Below, in pieces: positions 17,463-24,429 of a stretch of 64,000 bases of DNA; the stretch's first letter is position 1, and the number at the start of each line of letters is the position of its first letter. This DNA is from Alicyclobacillus sp. ALC3. Its GTDB lineage: Bacteria; Bacillota; Bacilli; Alicyclobacillales; Alicyclobacillaceae. The notes beneath the pieces are model-generated. The model was not told the origin of the DNA. It worked only from the letters and a program-made list of their open reading frames with translations, and did no database searches. The stretch is from positions 62,001 to 126,000 of the forward strand of contig NZ_CP066785.1 of NCBI RefSeq assembly GCF_028751195.1, written 5' to 3'. The position numbers and the translations under genes are program-made.

Positions 17463-18198
17463 TAGGTTTCACCTCACTCCCAATCATGCTGCTCCCGCTT
17501 ACCTTCGGCGCGTGCGACCTACGAACGAGTGCGTCGCGGTAACGCTGTGTTACGGCTCGCTCGCGGTTCCAGAAGTTCTGAGCGGCTTCGATCACCTCCA
17601 CCGGTTCCAGGGTCTGGAACGGGACGCCCATATTGGACAGCCCCGCCTCGACATAGGCGTGTTCGCGGTCCAGACGCTCCAGCTGCGCCTCTGGCGATTC
17701 CGCACCCATCCTTGGAACGACACCCACGACAATGATGTTTTCCCTGGCCGTGCGTGGCTTGAGTGCCTCTTCTTTGATGTACTGCTTGAGTCCCTTCGCA
17801 TACTCGTTGAACACCGGATTCTTGTAGGCGTTCATCGTGTCGTCGACCGCGGACTCTGTGTACTTCACAAAGTCCGTATAGTTGGCTCGACGTGCCTGAA
17901 CCGAAATCTGAAACGGATTGTCCAGGCGTTGCAGCATTTCCTTGAATCGGTCTCGCGTTGCTTGAATTTCTTCCACCGACATGGAGTACAAGTTGACATC
18001 CCCGACGTGAATGAGACGTCTGAATCTCTTATTGACGACAACCGACCCATCTTCTGCAAAGCGTTCAATGGGCAGGAATTCTTGCAAAGACCCTGAGACC
18101 TTCTTTTTGCCAGACGAACCTCTCTGCTTTCGTACATCGCGGGTGATGAGTACAGCCAGAAACATGACCATAATCACCGCGATCACTATGATCTTCAC
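17446..18198 (-). CDS. TraC-like protein resembling a VirB4 N-terminal domain, 250 aa
   Basis: One N-terminal membrane segment (IIVIAVIMVMFLAVLI) precedes a soluble domain whose pattern (LQEFLPIERFAEDGSVVVNK, then RLIHVGDVNLYSMSVEE, then QISVQARR) is that of the N-terminal domain of VirB4-type proteins. It ends 17 bases inside the VirB4 gene. This two-gene split is found in several Gram-positive conjugative elements. The protein probably anchors the ATPase to the channel. The start overlaps the PrgI-like stop by 4 bases. Confidence 0.7.
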   Translation of the reverse strand: MKIIVIAVIMVMFLAVLITRDVRKQRGSSGKKKVSGSLQEFLPIERFAEDGSVVVNKRFRRLIHVGDVNLYSMSVEEIQATRDRFKEMLQRLDNPFQISVQARRANYTDFVKYTESAVDDTMNAYKNPVFNEYAKGLKQYIKEEALKPRTARENIIVVGVVPRMGAESPEAQLERLDREHAYVEAGLSNMGVPFQTLEPVEVIEAAQNFWNRERAVTQRYRDALVRRSHAPKVSGSSMIGSEVKPNVGEA

Positions 18199-18530
18199 GC
18201 GACTCCCCCCTTGCGATGAACGCGGACTCTATACGTCCTGTCATACAGGATGACCTTCGGTCTCCTGGAGAAGCGATAACTGAGCCAAAGCCAGTCCGCT
18301 AAAGGTCGGCCTTTCACGGGGACCATTGCGAAGACGACCGCAAACACGGCGCCAATCACGAACACACCCAGTCTCGGCAGCCCAAAGTGCGGAAAAACGG
18401 GGAGTGCGATGGCCATGAACGGGGTGGATATGCCCACCCCGATCACCCCGTGCAGTACGTGCTTTGTGCTGATTCCCCAGGCTAAACTTTCGCCTTCCGT
18501 CATGGGGATGGGCGAGAACACTTCTAGCAT
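18195..18530 (-). CDS. PrgI-like (VirB3-type) conjugation membrane protein, 111 aa
   Basis: A short protein with a hydrophobic pair at about residues 30-72 (GVIGVGISTPFMAIALPVF and LGVFVIGAVFAVVFAMVPV) and a C-terminal stretch, ADWLWLSYRFSRRPKVILY. The segment of a PLxDWLxxxxxYxxxP type is typical of PrgI/VirB3-like proteins next to VirB4. It is translationally coupled to the VirB4-N-like gene downstream. Length and position match the family. Confidence 0.7.
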   Translation of the reverse strand: MLEVFSPIPMTEGESLAWGISTKHVLHGVIGVGISTPFMAIALPVFPHFGLPRLGVFVIGAVFAVVFAMVPVKGRPLADWLWLSYRFSRRPKVILYDRTYRVRVHRKGGVA

Positions 18531-18543
18531 GAGGACCCACTCC

Positions 18544-18927
18544 TTAGTGAAATGTTCCGCCGAGGTTGAACAAGGCCCCTGCGATCACGCCCGCGGCGCC
18601 CAACATGACACCTGAGATGGCCACGTGAATCAGATGGGACTTCGCCTCATCCCGCTTGGCTGCGTGGTTGGCTCCTGCCATGAAGCCGAGAATGGCTTTG
18701 TAGAGGTGAAACAGAAACCACGCGCCTGCAATCGATGCAATCGCAGCGAGAGCCCACGACATCACACCGTTCACGAAGCTACCGACACTGCTTGAGTTCC
18801 CGGACAAGGGATTGGTGATAGCCCCGCTGGTCGCGGCAAAAACGGGTGAAGCGAGTGCAGCCAAGGTAAGCGCTCCTGCTGCGGATGCAATTCCGGTAAC
18901 ACTTTTCACTGCATACTTGATGGACAT
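18544..18927 (-). CDS. VirB2/TrbC-like pilin or channel subunit, 127 aa
   Basis: A signal peptide (residues 1-32, ending PVFAAT) is followed by two membrane spans (about 58-78, AAIASIAGAWFLFHLYKAIL, and 100-120, VAISGVMLGAAGVIAGALF) joined by a short charged loop. That is the VirB2/TrbC pilin layout. It lies 13 bases before the PrgI-like gene, where a VirB2 gene would be expected. Confidence 0.65.
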   Translation of the reverse strand: MSIKYAVKSVTGIASAAGALTLAALASPVFAATSGAITNPLSGNSSSVGSFVNGVMSWALAAIASIAGAWFLFHLYKAILGFMAGANHAAKRDEAKSHLIHVAISGVMLGAAGVIAGALFNLGGTFH

Positions 18928-18938
18928 GTTTTCACTCC

Positions 18939-19274
18939 CTATGCGTGCAGGTTGTTGTTGATGGCGACGATGACGCCAGGCAGAATCGTGGCTGCAATGA
19001 ATCCCAGTATTGAATACAAGATGATGTGACCGCCCGTCCGTTTGATCCGGCTGTGGTGCCCGATGGAACCGACGAGAAATACGATGACGCCGACCAACAC
19101 AGCAATTTCGGAGAGAAAGTATATCCAGGCAAAAACGACCTGAATCAGCGTACCGAACGAGGCTGTGATGTGATTGAGTAGCCCGAATGGGTTAACAGGT
19201 CGAAACCCCAACTTGGACATCGTTTGACTAACATTCGGCAACGTAGCGGTGGTTGCATTTGTACCGGCACTCAC
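18939..19274 (-). CDS. Two-span membrane protein, second VirB2-like candidate, 111 aa
   Basis: There is no cleavable signal. Two or three hydrophobic segments are seen (about residues 42-62, IQVVFAWIYFLSEIAVLVGV, and 82-105, HIILYSILGFIAATILPGVI) around a short basic loop. It is the first gene of the type IV secretion operon and lies right after a TGGCG-repeat promoter. It may be a second pilin-like or channel subunit. I do not recognise a named family. Confidence 0.55.
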   Translation of the reverse strand: MSAGTNATTATLPNVSQTMSKLGFRPVNPFGLLNHITASFGTLIQVVFAWIYFLSEIAVLVGVIVFLVGSIGHHSRIKRTGGHIILYSILGFIAATILPGVIVAINNNLHA

Positions 19275-19331
19275 ATAGGCTTCCTCCTTCCTCTAATAAG
19301 TAGGCTTGTTGCAATGAAACCTGTTGACTCC

Positions 19332-19375
19332 ACCATAGCAGGTTTTCGCGCTCTAACTCCGCCAAAATAGCGCCA
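19332..19375 (-). promoter_or_regulatory. TGGCG-repeat promoter 4 (type IV secretion operon)
   Basis: The half-sites are the complement of 19360-19364 and 19371-19375. TATGGT (complement of 19332-19337), with an extended TGC, lies 22 bp downstream. It drives the operon at 19274 and sits in the divergent gap with the plus-strand gene at 19455. Confidence 0.65.
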
Positions 19376-19454
19376 TTCTTTCGGGAACGCCGCAATTTTA
19401 GGTTTGGCTGCTGTATGATTTGGAGAAAGCAATCCAAGGAAGGGGACAAGCAAA

Positions 19455-20063
19455 ATGGTGAGAATCGAGTACGTGGACCGGGTGAGGCATGTGTTTAGCG
19501 AGCACCGCACAAATGACGAGGAACTGGCGTACGCCCTGACGATTGATGAGCCGGCAGAGTCGATTGACATCAAGACATTGAACGACGCGACCACAGTCGA
19601 AGTTGTGACGCCGCAGACGGTCTATCATTTCAGCACGTTTCGTGCGGACTATGTCGGCCACGCATCGAGAACGTTGGTGCAGCTGCTGGAGCACTTTCAC
19701 GTTCATCTGCCAATCGAATACCTGACCGCCCACCAGACGTTTACGGTCTATGTAAAGGGTGAACGGATCGTCTCTGAAGACGAAAAGGAGTATCCCATTG
19801 CGAAGCGCGCAGACCAGTATGAATTGGTCGAGCCAGTTACGATGATGATGTCGCGAGAGGTACTGGACACCGTCCTTCAGTTTGCCGAGGAGTTCTCGGT
19901 GATGCCGGTAGAGATAGTAGAAAGTGCCATGGGCGCGTTCTATTCGATATTGTCCTTTGCGAATGAACACGCCATGGCACCGGAAGAAGTGTTGTCTGTG
20001 GTCACGAATCTGATCTCCAATGAACGGCCGGAAGAGACACCCGACGCTACGGTTCCAGTTTAG
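19455..20063 (+). CDS. Unknown soluble protein divergent from the secretion operon, 202 aa
   Basis: A GGAAGGGG lies about ten bases before the ATG. The protein is acidic, with beta-rich stretches (TTVEVVTPQTVYHFSTFR, QTFTVYVKGERIVSEDEKEY) and a helical C-terminal part with hydrophobic heptads (MSREVLDTVLQFAEEFSVMP). It has no membrane segment, signal peptide or known motif. It is the only plus-strand gene in the first 21 kb and faces the type IV secretion operon, so a regulatory role is possible. A TGCTGTATGAT box upstream may be its -10. Its 3' end touches the stop of the converging gene. Confidence 0.6.
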   Translation: MVRIEYVDRVRHVFSEHRTNDEELAYALTIDEPAESIDIKTLNDATTVEVVTPQTVYHFSTFRADYVGHASRTLVQLLEHFHVHLPIEYLTAHQTFTVYVKGERIVSEDEKEYPIAKRADQYELVEPVTMMMSREVLDTVLQFAEEFSVMPVEIVESAMGAFYSILSFANEHAMAPEEVLSVVTNLISNERPEETPDATVPV

Positions 20064-20704
20064 TCGGAACTCAGCTCTATCAGTTCCTTCAACCTGCGCG
20101 CAGTGAGTGTGGCATGCAGGACTCTGCCGATGTGGATCGTCATTTCCTTGACCTTTCGATCAAGAGTTCTGCTTGCGTAATTCGCTTCCTTCGCGCAGAG
20201 GTGATGTTTGAGTCTCAAAATATACTTCAGTTCGAAAATACGTTCCCATTCCGTATTTTTTACGATCTGCTCGATTTCCGCCATTTGCTGCTGTTGCTCC
20301 CGCAGCAGTTTCTGGATGGGCTTCTCGCTTTGTATGTGGGTAAGATGATTGACACTGGCTCGTAACCACACGTAGCTCTTCATGACTTTCTTACCGAGTT
20401 TTAGAAAGTCAGTCTCAGTCATTTGCCCTTCGGGAGTCACGAGGGGCAACGGGAACAGAACGGATACCTTGTCGTCGGCTCCGTAGACAGCCTGCCACGC
20501 CGCCCCTTCCTCTCGAGCGTAGATGGCAATCGGTAGCTCATTCCACTGGAATCCCATGGTTTGTGCAAACTTCGCCAGAACTTCGATTAATTCGTCCGGT
20601 GTCGCGGCGGTCTGCACTTCCTCCTCGTGGTCCATGTGCATAATCGTGTAGGTGTACGTCGCTGGGCCTTGCCCTTCGTGATCCATGCGCATCACCGTTG
20701 ACAT
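20060..20704 (-). CDS. Unknown soluble protein, about 214 aa, member of the TGGCG-repeat regulon
   Basis: ATG at 20704 behind GAGGGGGAGAGG is preferred. A longer open frame reaches 20893 but crosses the promoter at 20758-20801. The N-terminal third is acidic (YTYTIMHMDHEEEVQTAATP). The C-terminal half is strongly helical and charged (LLREQQQQMAEIEQIVKNTE and later), likely coiled coil. There is no membrane segment or enzyme motif. It has its own copy of the shared promoter, so it is presumably made together with the pilus and transfer genes. Confidence 0.6.
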   Translation of the reverse strand: MSTVMRMDHEGQGPATYTYTIMHMDHEEEVQTAATPDELIEVLAKFAQTMGFQWNELPIAIYAREEGAAWQAVYGADDKVSVLFPLPLVTPEGQMTETDFLKLGKKVMKSYVWLRASVNHLTHIQSEKPIQKLLREQQQQMAEIEQIVKNTEWERIFELKYILRLKHHLCAKEANYASRTLDRKVKEMTIHIGRVLHATLTARRLKELIELSSD

Positions 20705-20757
20705 TGGCCTCTCCCCCTCATTTGGCTGAACCATTTCCAATGGCCCCTTATGTTCCC

Positions 20758-20801
20758 AACATACATCATTTTCAGGCACATAGTCCGCCAAAATTACGCC
20801 A
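20758..20801 (-). promoter_or_regulatory. TGGCG-repeat promoter 5 (unknown gene at 20060-20704)
   Basis: The half-sites are the complement of 20786-20790 and 20797-20801. TATGTT (complement of 20758-20763) lies 22 bp away. The spacer of this copy resembles that of promoter 4. Confidence 0.6.
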
Positions 20802-21084
20802 ATATTTGAGAGTGAGTGTTGAGGCTGTGTGGAATTATCCTCCTTCATGAATTTCTGCTGCATTTCTCTCTGTTGGATTAGCACAATCCTCACCCCGGTA
20901 ACGTATACCCTTTACCCGCTCGTGTAGTTTTTGTGTATGTATTATGTCTACAAGGCATAAGTATAATCTGATTCGACAAAAGTTGACAATACTGTAGTTA
21001 AAAAAAGTTAGAATCAAGGTGCCAGAAGAGGCCAATGAGATGCTATGATGTGGTCACTTGTGGACTCGTTCAGGGAGGCGTCAC

Positions 21085-22110
21085 GTGGGCACGATAGGGG
21101 AACAAATCAAGTCTCACCGAAAGAAAATGGGTATGAGCCAAACTGAACTCGCCAAGTTGGTTGGGGTGTCCCAGGGACACATCAGCCACTTGGAGAGCAA
21201 CGAGAAACAGCCCAGCCTCTCAATTTTGGCGGACATTGCAAAGGTCTTTGGCGTAACGATCAGTCGCTTGATTGGGGACACCTCTGCACTCGGCTCTGGC
21301 GCGTACGATGTACTGGATATCTCCATCGAGATAGATCAGCAATGCCTCCATGAACAGTTCGGCGAAGCACGTCGTCTGATTGATGAGGCACGCAATATGC
21401 CTTACTTTTCCGACCTCCACAACCTCGCGGCGTTGGAAGTCAGCCTCGCGATCACGTATGTTCATGAGGAAAATCACGAGGCAGCCGTGCGAATATTAAA
21501 ACCCTGGTTCGAACGTCTGGGCGAATTAGGACCAGGCCTTGCGGTGGAAGTCCTCTATTGGCTTGGTTATGCGACTCGTTTGGCCGCAACATCGACTGGG
21601 TCCGAGAAGATCGAAGAAGCTCTGGCATTTCTGCGTGAGGCAAAATCCGTGCTTGCATTTGTGGATCGGCGTAGTCGCTTGGAAACCCGAGCCATGGTTG
21701 AACTGGAGCTTGGCTATTGTTACCGAGACATTGGTGCTTCGGACAAAGCCCTCGAAAGTTTGCAGCAAGCCAATGCTCTCTTGTCGCCACGAGTGGCCTA
21801 TATGGACCGACAATTGGCATATCTAACGCTCGCCATGGCCGAAGAATACGAGCGTGCGCAGAACTGGGAGCAATGTGTCGACGGTGGGATGCGCGCACGG
21901 GATCTATTTCGTAACATAGTGCGGGATGCCGAGGGCGAGTGTAAGGCCCTGCATACCGTTGCGAAAGCTCTGGTGGCGTTGGGGCGGCGTGAGGATGCCC
22001 TCAAGACCTACCATGAGGCGTACGCTTTGGCGAAGGATACCTCGCTGACTATGGTGCAAGCGATTTCGGAGAGCGCTGCGTCCAGCGGATTTGACCTGGG
22101 CGATGTGTGA
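21085..22110 (+). CDS. XRE-family HTH regulator with TPR-like C-terminus (RRNPP style), 341 aa
   Basis: A GTG start lies behind AGGGAGG. Residues 1-60 are an XRE helix-turn-helix (IKSHRKKMGMSQTELAKLVG, then VSQGHISHLESNEKQPSLS). The remaining 270 residues are helical repeats of TPR type (for example EIYVHEENHEAAVRILKPWF-like pairs and LELGYCYRDIGASDKALESL). Regulators built this way include the PlcR/Rgg-type peptide-responsive group. A TTGACA lies about 100 bp upstream of the start. No clear peptide gene follows. It could control the TGGCG-repeat promoters or nearby genes; nothing in the sequence proves a target. Confidence 0.75.
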   Translation: MGTIGEQIKSHRKKMGMSQTELAKLVGVSQGHISHLESNEKQPSLSILADIAKVFGVTISRLIGDTSALGSGAYDVLDISIEIDQQCLHEQFGEARRLIDEARNMPYFSDLHNLAALEVSLAITYVHEENHEAAVRILKPWFERLGELGPGLAVEVLYWLGYATRLAATSTGSEKIEEALAFLREAKSVLAFVDRRSRLETRAMVELELGYCYRDIGASDKALESLQQANALLSPRVAYMDRQLAYLTLAMAEEYERAQNWEQCVDGGMRARDLFRNIVRDAEGECKALHTVAKALVALGRREDALKTYHEAYALAKDTSLTMVQAISESAASSGFDLGDV

Positions 22111-22233
22111 CCGGTGCATCGCAGTGATGGTCTGGCTTGTAGTCTTGGCTGGGTCTGTGTGTCGAGCGCGGACCAGATGCAGAGCGGTGAAGTTAATTGG
22201 CTCAGGAACCTATTCACTTGGTCCGGGTGTCCG

Positions 22234-22539
22234 TCACACTTCATAAACGCCGAACCCTTGGTCGACCATCCAATACTCGTTGGAAACGTCTGTACCGATA
22301 CGCTCGAACAGTCGCTTGCAGTTCTCGTTGTCGGGAGCCGCGACGATGGAACCGTACTCGCTTGACAGGGACGCTATTGCTGCGGTGCCGATGCCGTTTC
22401 CGCGTTGCTCTTCGTCGATATCAAGGCGCTCCAAGTACGCGAAATGTGTAAATGCAATGAATGAGATAACAGGGACTCCTACGAAACAACCAAGTTGTTT
22501 TGCATCACCCGCCCAACAACAAAGTAGAACATCGCTAAA
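22234..22539 (-). pseudogene. GNAT acetyltransferase fragment without start
   Basis: The frame encodes the acetyl-CoA binding part of a GNAT enzyme: LERLDIDEEQRGNGIGTAAI carries the RGxGIG loop, and DNENCKRLFERIGTDVS is the typical N-x-x-x-R-L-F-E-R-x-G end. The frame is open upstream only to a TAA at 22540 and has no usable start codon. About the first half of a normal 140-160 residue enzyme is missing. It ends next to the AT-rich region at 22540, probably a recombination edge. Confidence 0.6.
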
Positions 22540-22576
22540 TTAACGATGTCTTCCTTATGCCAATAAATAACTTGTG

Positions 22577-22605
22577 TTGACATGAAGTATATTTTGACAT
22601 ATTAT
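22577..22605 (+). promoter_or_regulatory. Strong sigma-A-type promoter
   Basis: TTGACA (22577-22582), a 17-bp spacer and TATTAT (22600-22605) lie in a very AT-rich stretch. It would start a leader of about 330 bases before the secreted protein gene at 22953. Confidence 0.6.
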
Positions 22606-22751
22606 TACATTAATTATAATGTTTATTATATAATTAATTTATTTGGAATTATGAATCGACAAAACGAATAATTTATGGGCATTTATGGTTTACATTTGAT
22701 GTAATGATTGCTAAAATTATAATTAAACAGATAACAGATTCATTGGGTAAA

Positions 22752-22828
22752 GGCTCAACAGAGGGAAGCACAACGGTCTAGTTGACTTAGTAGGCCTGTG
22801 CTATCTTGGCGGCTTGGGTGGTTGAGCC
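22752..22828 (+). ncRNA. Unassigned structured leader RNA (riboswitch-like)
   Basis: An 8-bp closing helix, GGCTCAAC/GTTGAGCC, encloses a stacked hairpin (AGCACA/TGTGCT, then GGTCTA/TAGGCC with one G-T pair and a 10-base loop). It also encloses a conserved-looking single-stranded segment, ATCTTGGCGGC. The 3' strand of the closing helix can alternatively form TGGGtggttgagCCCA. An intrinsic terminator follows at 22853-22879. Promoter, folded domain, terminator and secreted-protein gene lie in riboswitch order. It matches no riboswitch class I can recall. Confidence 0.5.
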
Positions 22829-22852
22829 CACACCATGAATCCACTAACGCAC

Positions 22853-22879
22853 CCTGGCATGTTGAGAGTCAGGTTTTTT
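22853..22879 (+). terminator. Intrinsic terminator within the leader
   Basis: CCTGGC/GTCAGG (one G-T pair) with a 9-base loop, followed by TTTTTT. It lies between the structured RNA and the ribosome site of the gene at 22953, so it could be an attenuator. Confidence 0.5.
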
Positions 22880-22952
22880 GTGTTTCCCTTGACTAAAAGA
22901 GAGGAGGGACTGTCACGTTTTAAGCCATCTAAACGTCTATAAGGAGGAGATA

Positions 22953-23654
22953 ATGGTGAAAAAAATTGTCGCTGGAATCACTTTCGCTCTCGCGATGATG
23001 TCGCTACCAGCATTGGCATATGCGGCGACAGGGCCATCACCAAACGGGCACTATTATGGTGTTGCCCAGTGGAATAATGCCACCACAAATGAGGGTGCCT
23101 ACGCAGATCTATATATCTCTTCAGGAAGTGCTGCAGACTACGCGAGTGGTGGGCACATTAACCAAACAGTGTGGGAAGGAACAAACTACTCGTCGACCGG
23201 ATCGGATTGGGTGGAAGGTGGTTACACCTATGGGTACCACGGTGCAAATGTTCTAACGTATTACTGGGCACAAAATAACCCGACAACAGGCTACAGTGAT
23301 CATCGAGTGACAAGTACTACACCCACTGTTGGCAATTGGGAACCAGTAGAGGTTTATTACATCGGGAACGATACATGGGATGTAGACTTTGACTGGTCCA
23401 CGCAGACAGACTCTGACGGAACTCACACAGTAGCAACTGGCCAGCCACCGTATAGTAACTATATGGCGACAGGTGTGGAGTCAACAAGTTCTTCCAGCAC
23501 TCTGAGTGGAGCGTATTCTTCGGGTATGGAATACGAAAATACGAGCGGAACTTGGAGTAGTGCATGGGGAAGTGGCACAGGGCTTCTAATATACACACCT
23601 GCAGAAGCTGCGTGGACTACGACAAACGCGAAACTCCACGATTGGCAAAATTGA
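22953..23654 (+). CDS. Secreted protein of unknown function, 233 aa
   Basis: AAGGAGGAGATA precedes the ATG. A signal peptide (residues 1-24, ending LAYAA) leads a mature protein rich in Y, W, G, S and T with no cysteine. Segments such as GAYADLYISSGSAADYASGG and VEGGYTYGYHGANVLTYYWA suggest a beta-sandwich surface or exported protein. It is expressed behind the structured leader at 22752-22879 and followed after 19 bases by another secreted protein gene. I do not recognise the family. Confidence 0.65.
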   Translation: MVKKIVAGITFALAMMSLPALAYAATGPSPNGHYYGVAQWNNATTNEGAYADLYISSGSAADYASGGHINQTVWEGTNYSSTGSDWVEGGYTYGYHGANVLTYYWAQNNPTTGYSDHRVTSTTPTVGNWEPVEVYYIGNDTWDVDFDWSTQTDSDGTHTVATGQPPYSNYMATGVESTSSSSTLSGAYSSGMEYENTSGTWSSAWGSGTGLLIYTPAEAAWTTTNAKLHDWQN

Positions 23655-23673
23655 TGAAAGGGCGTGAACTGTA

Positions 23674-24147
23674 ATGAAAAAAGGTCTCCTAATCGTCGCC
23701 TCTGGAGTGTGCGCACTTGCCCTAGGTAGTGGATTAGTGTGGGCTAACACGGTGCACAATTCTACCCCAAAAACGGCCCATGTAACGACTGGGGCACTAC
23801 CTAGCTCGGTACCTAGTTTTGTATCTTCCTTAGCCCGAAAATTAGCTAGTCAAAATGGCGACAGCATCCCAGCCGGTGCACAAGTGGTGTTAACCACAAG
23901 ACAAGCGGCTAATTCTTTGGCATTCAATGCAACAGTTAAGTCTAATCAGTCCGTGTACTTGGTGGTAATGAAAGGACATTTCGTTGACAAAAACGCATTT
24001 CTTCCACCCAACGCGAAAGCGCCCACAGGTACTACGCTGAGTTTTGTCGTGGACCCGACTACGCATCAAGTACTGGATTTTGGTATTAACAATACGAATC
24101 CTGCCTTGTCTCATTTGGGGCACGCAGCTAATCTTCCCGTACAGTAA
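23674..24147 (+). CDS. Secreted or membrane-anchored protein of unknown function, 157 aa
   Basis: An N-terminal hydrophobic segment (LLIVASGVCALALGSGLVWA) serves as signal or anchor. A 130-residue domain follows with NSLAFNATVKSNQSVYLVVM and TGTTLSFVVDPTTHQVLDFG, a beta-strand-rich pattern. It is in tandem with the secreted protein upstream and ends at a strong terminator, so the two form one operon. The function is unknown. Confidence 0.6.
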   Translation: MKKGLLIVASGVCALALGSGLVWANTVHNSTPKTAHVTTGALPSSVPSFVSSLARKLASQNGDSIPAGAQVVLTTRQAANSLAFNATVKSNQSVYLVVMKGHFVDKNAFLPPNAKAPTGTTLSFVVDPTTHQVLDFGINNTNPALSHLGHAANLPVQ

Positions 24148-24158
24148 ATCCCTTAGGC

Positions 24159-24193
24159 AAGAAGCCGAGCCTCATTTGTAGGCTCGGCTTCTT
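24159..24193 (+). terminator. Intrinsic terminator of the secreted-protein operon
   Basis: A perfect 14-bp stem, AAGAAGCCGAGCCT/AGGCTCGGCTTCTT, encloses a 7-base loop and starts 11 bases after the stop codon. It is likely bidirectional. Confidence 0.85.
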
Positions 24194-24241
24194 CGATAAG
24201 CATTCGTCGACGTTGAGTTTCTATAGAGTGGTTCGACTGAT

Positions 24242-24397
24242 CTAAATTTTGCGGTAGATCGCAATGACAAACGGTGTTCCTGTTCCCAAGCATGGGTCAT
24301 GCGAGAGTGGAATGTGATACTTTAGCTCCATTCGGGTCATGAGCTGAAACAGGACGGGGTCCCTTGCTGTGCGCAAACATGGTCTACGGCCTGATTG
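24242..24397 (-). pseudogene. Possible C-terminal gene fragment of unknown origin
   Basis: The minus frame is open for about 51 codons and reads DPVLFQLMTRMELKYHIPLS then GTGTPFVIAIYRKI before TAG. The composition looks protein-like, but no start or ribosome site is present and the IS256 element begins 30 bp upstream. It may be the tail of a disrupted gene. The assignment is weak. Confidence 0.25.
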
Positions 24398-24429
24398 CTA
24401 GAATATAGTCGCACGTTGGATGTCCACGT

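Noticed and set aside
16410-17465. Long plus-strand open frame (351 codons) opposite the VirB4 gene
   Set aside because: It is antisense to a protein with clear VirB4 motifs, has no ribosome site and its translation has no family pattern. Such frames are common opposite GC-rich genes; the same applies to 330-1073 and 3259-3939.
20705-20893. N-terminal extension of the gene at 20060-20704
   Set aside because: It would run across the TGGCG-repeat promoter, and the internal ATG has the better ribosome site.
22752-22828. c-di-GMP riboswitch, tempting because an HD-GYP protein is encoded at 10230
   Set aside because: The conserved core segments of the class I and II aptamers are not present.
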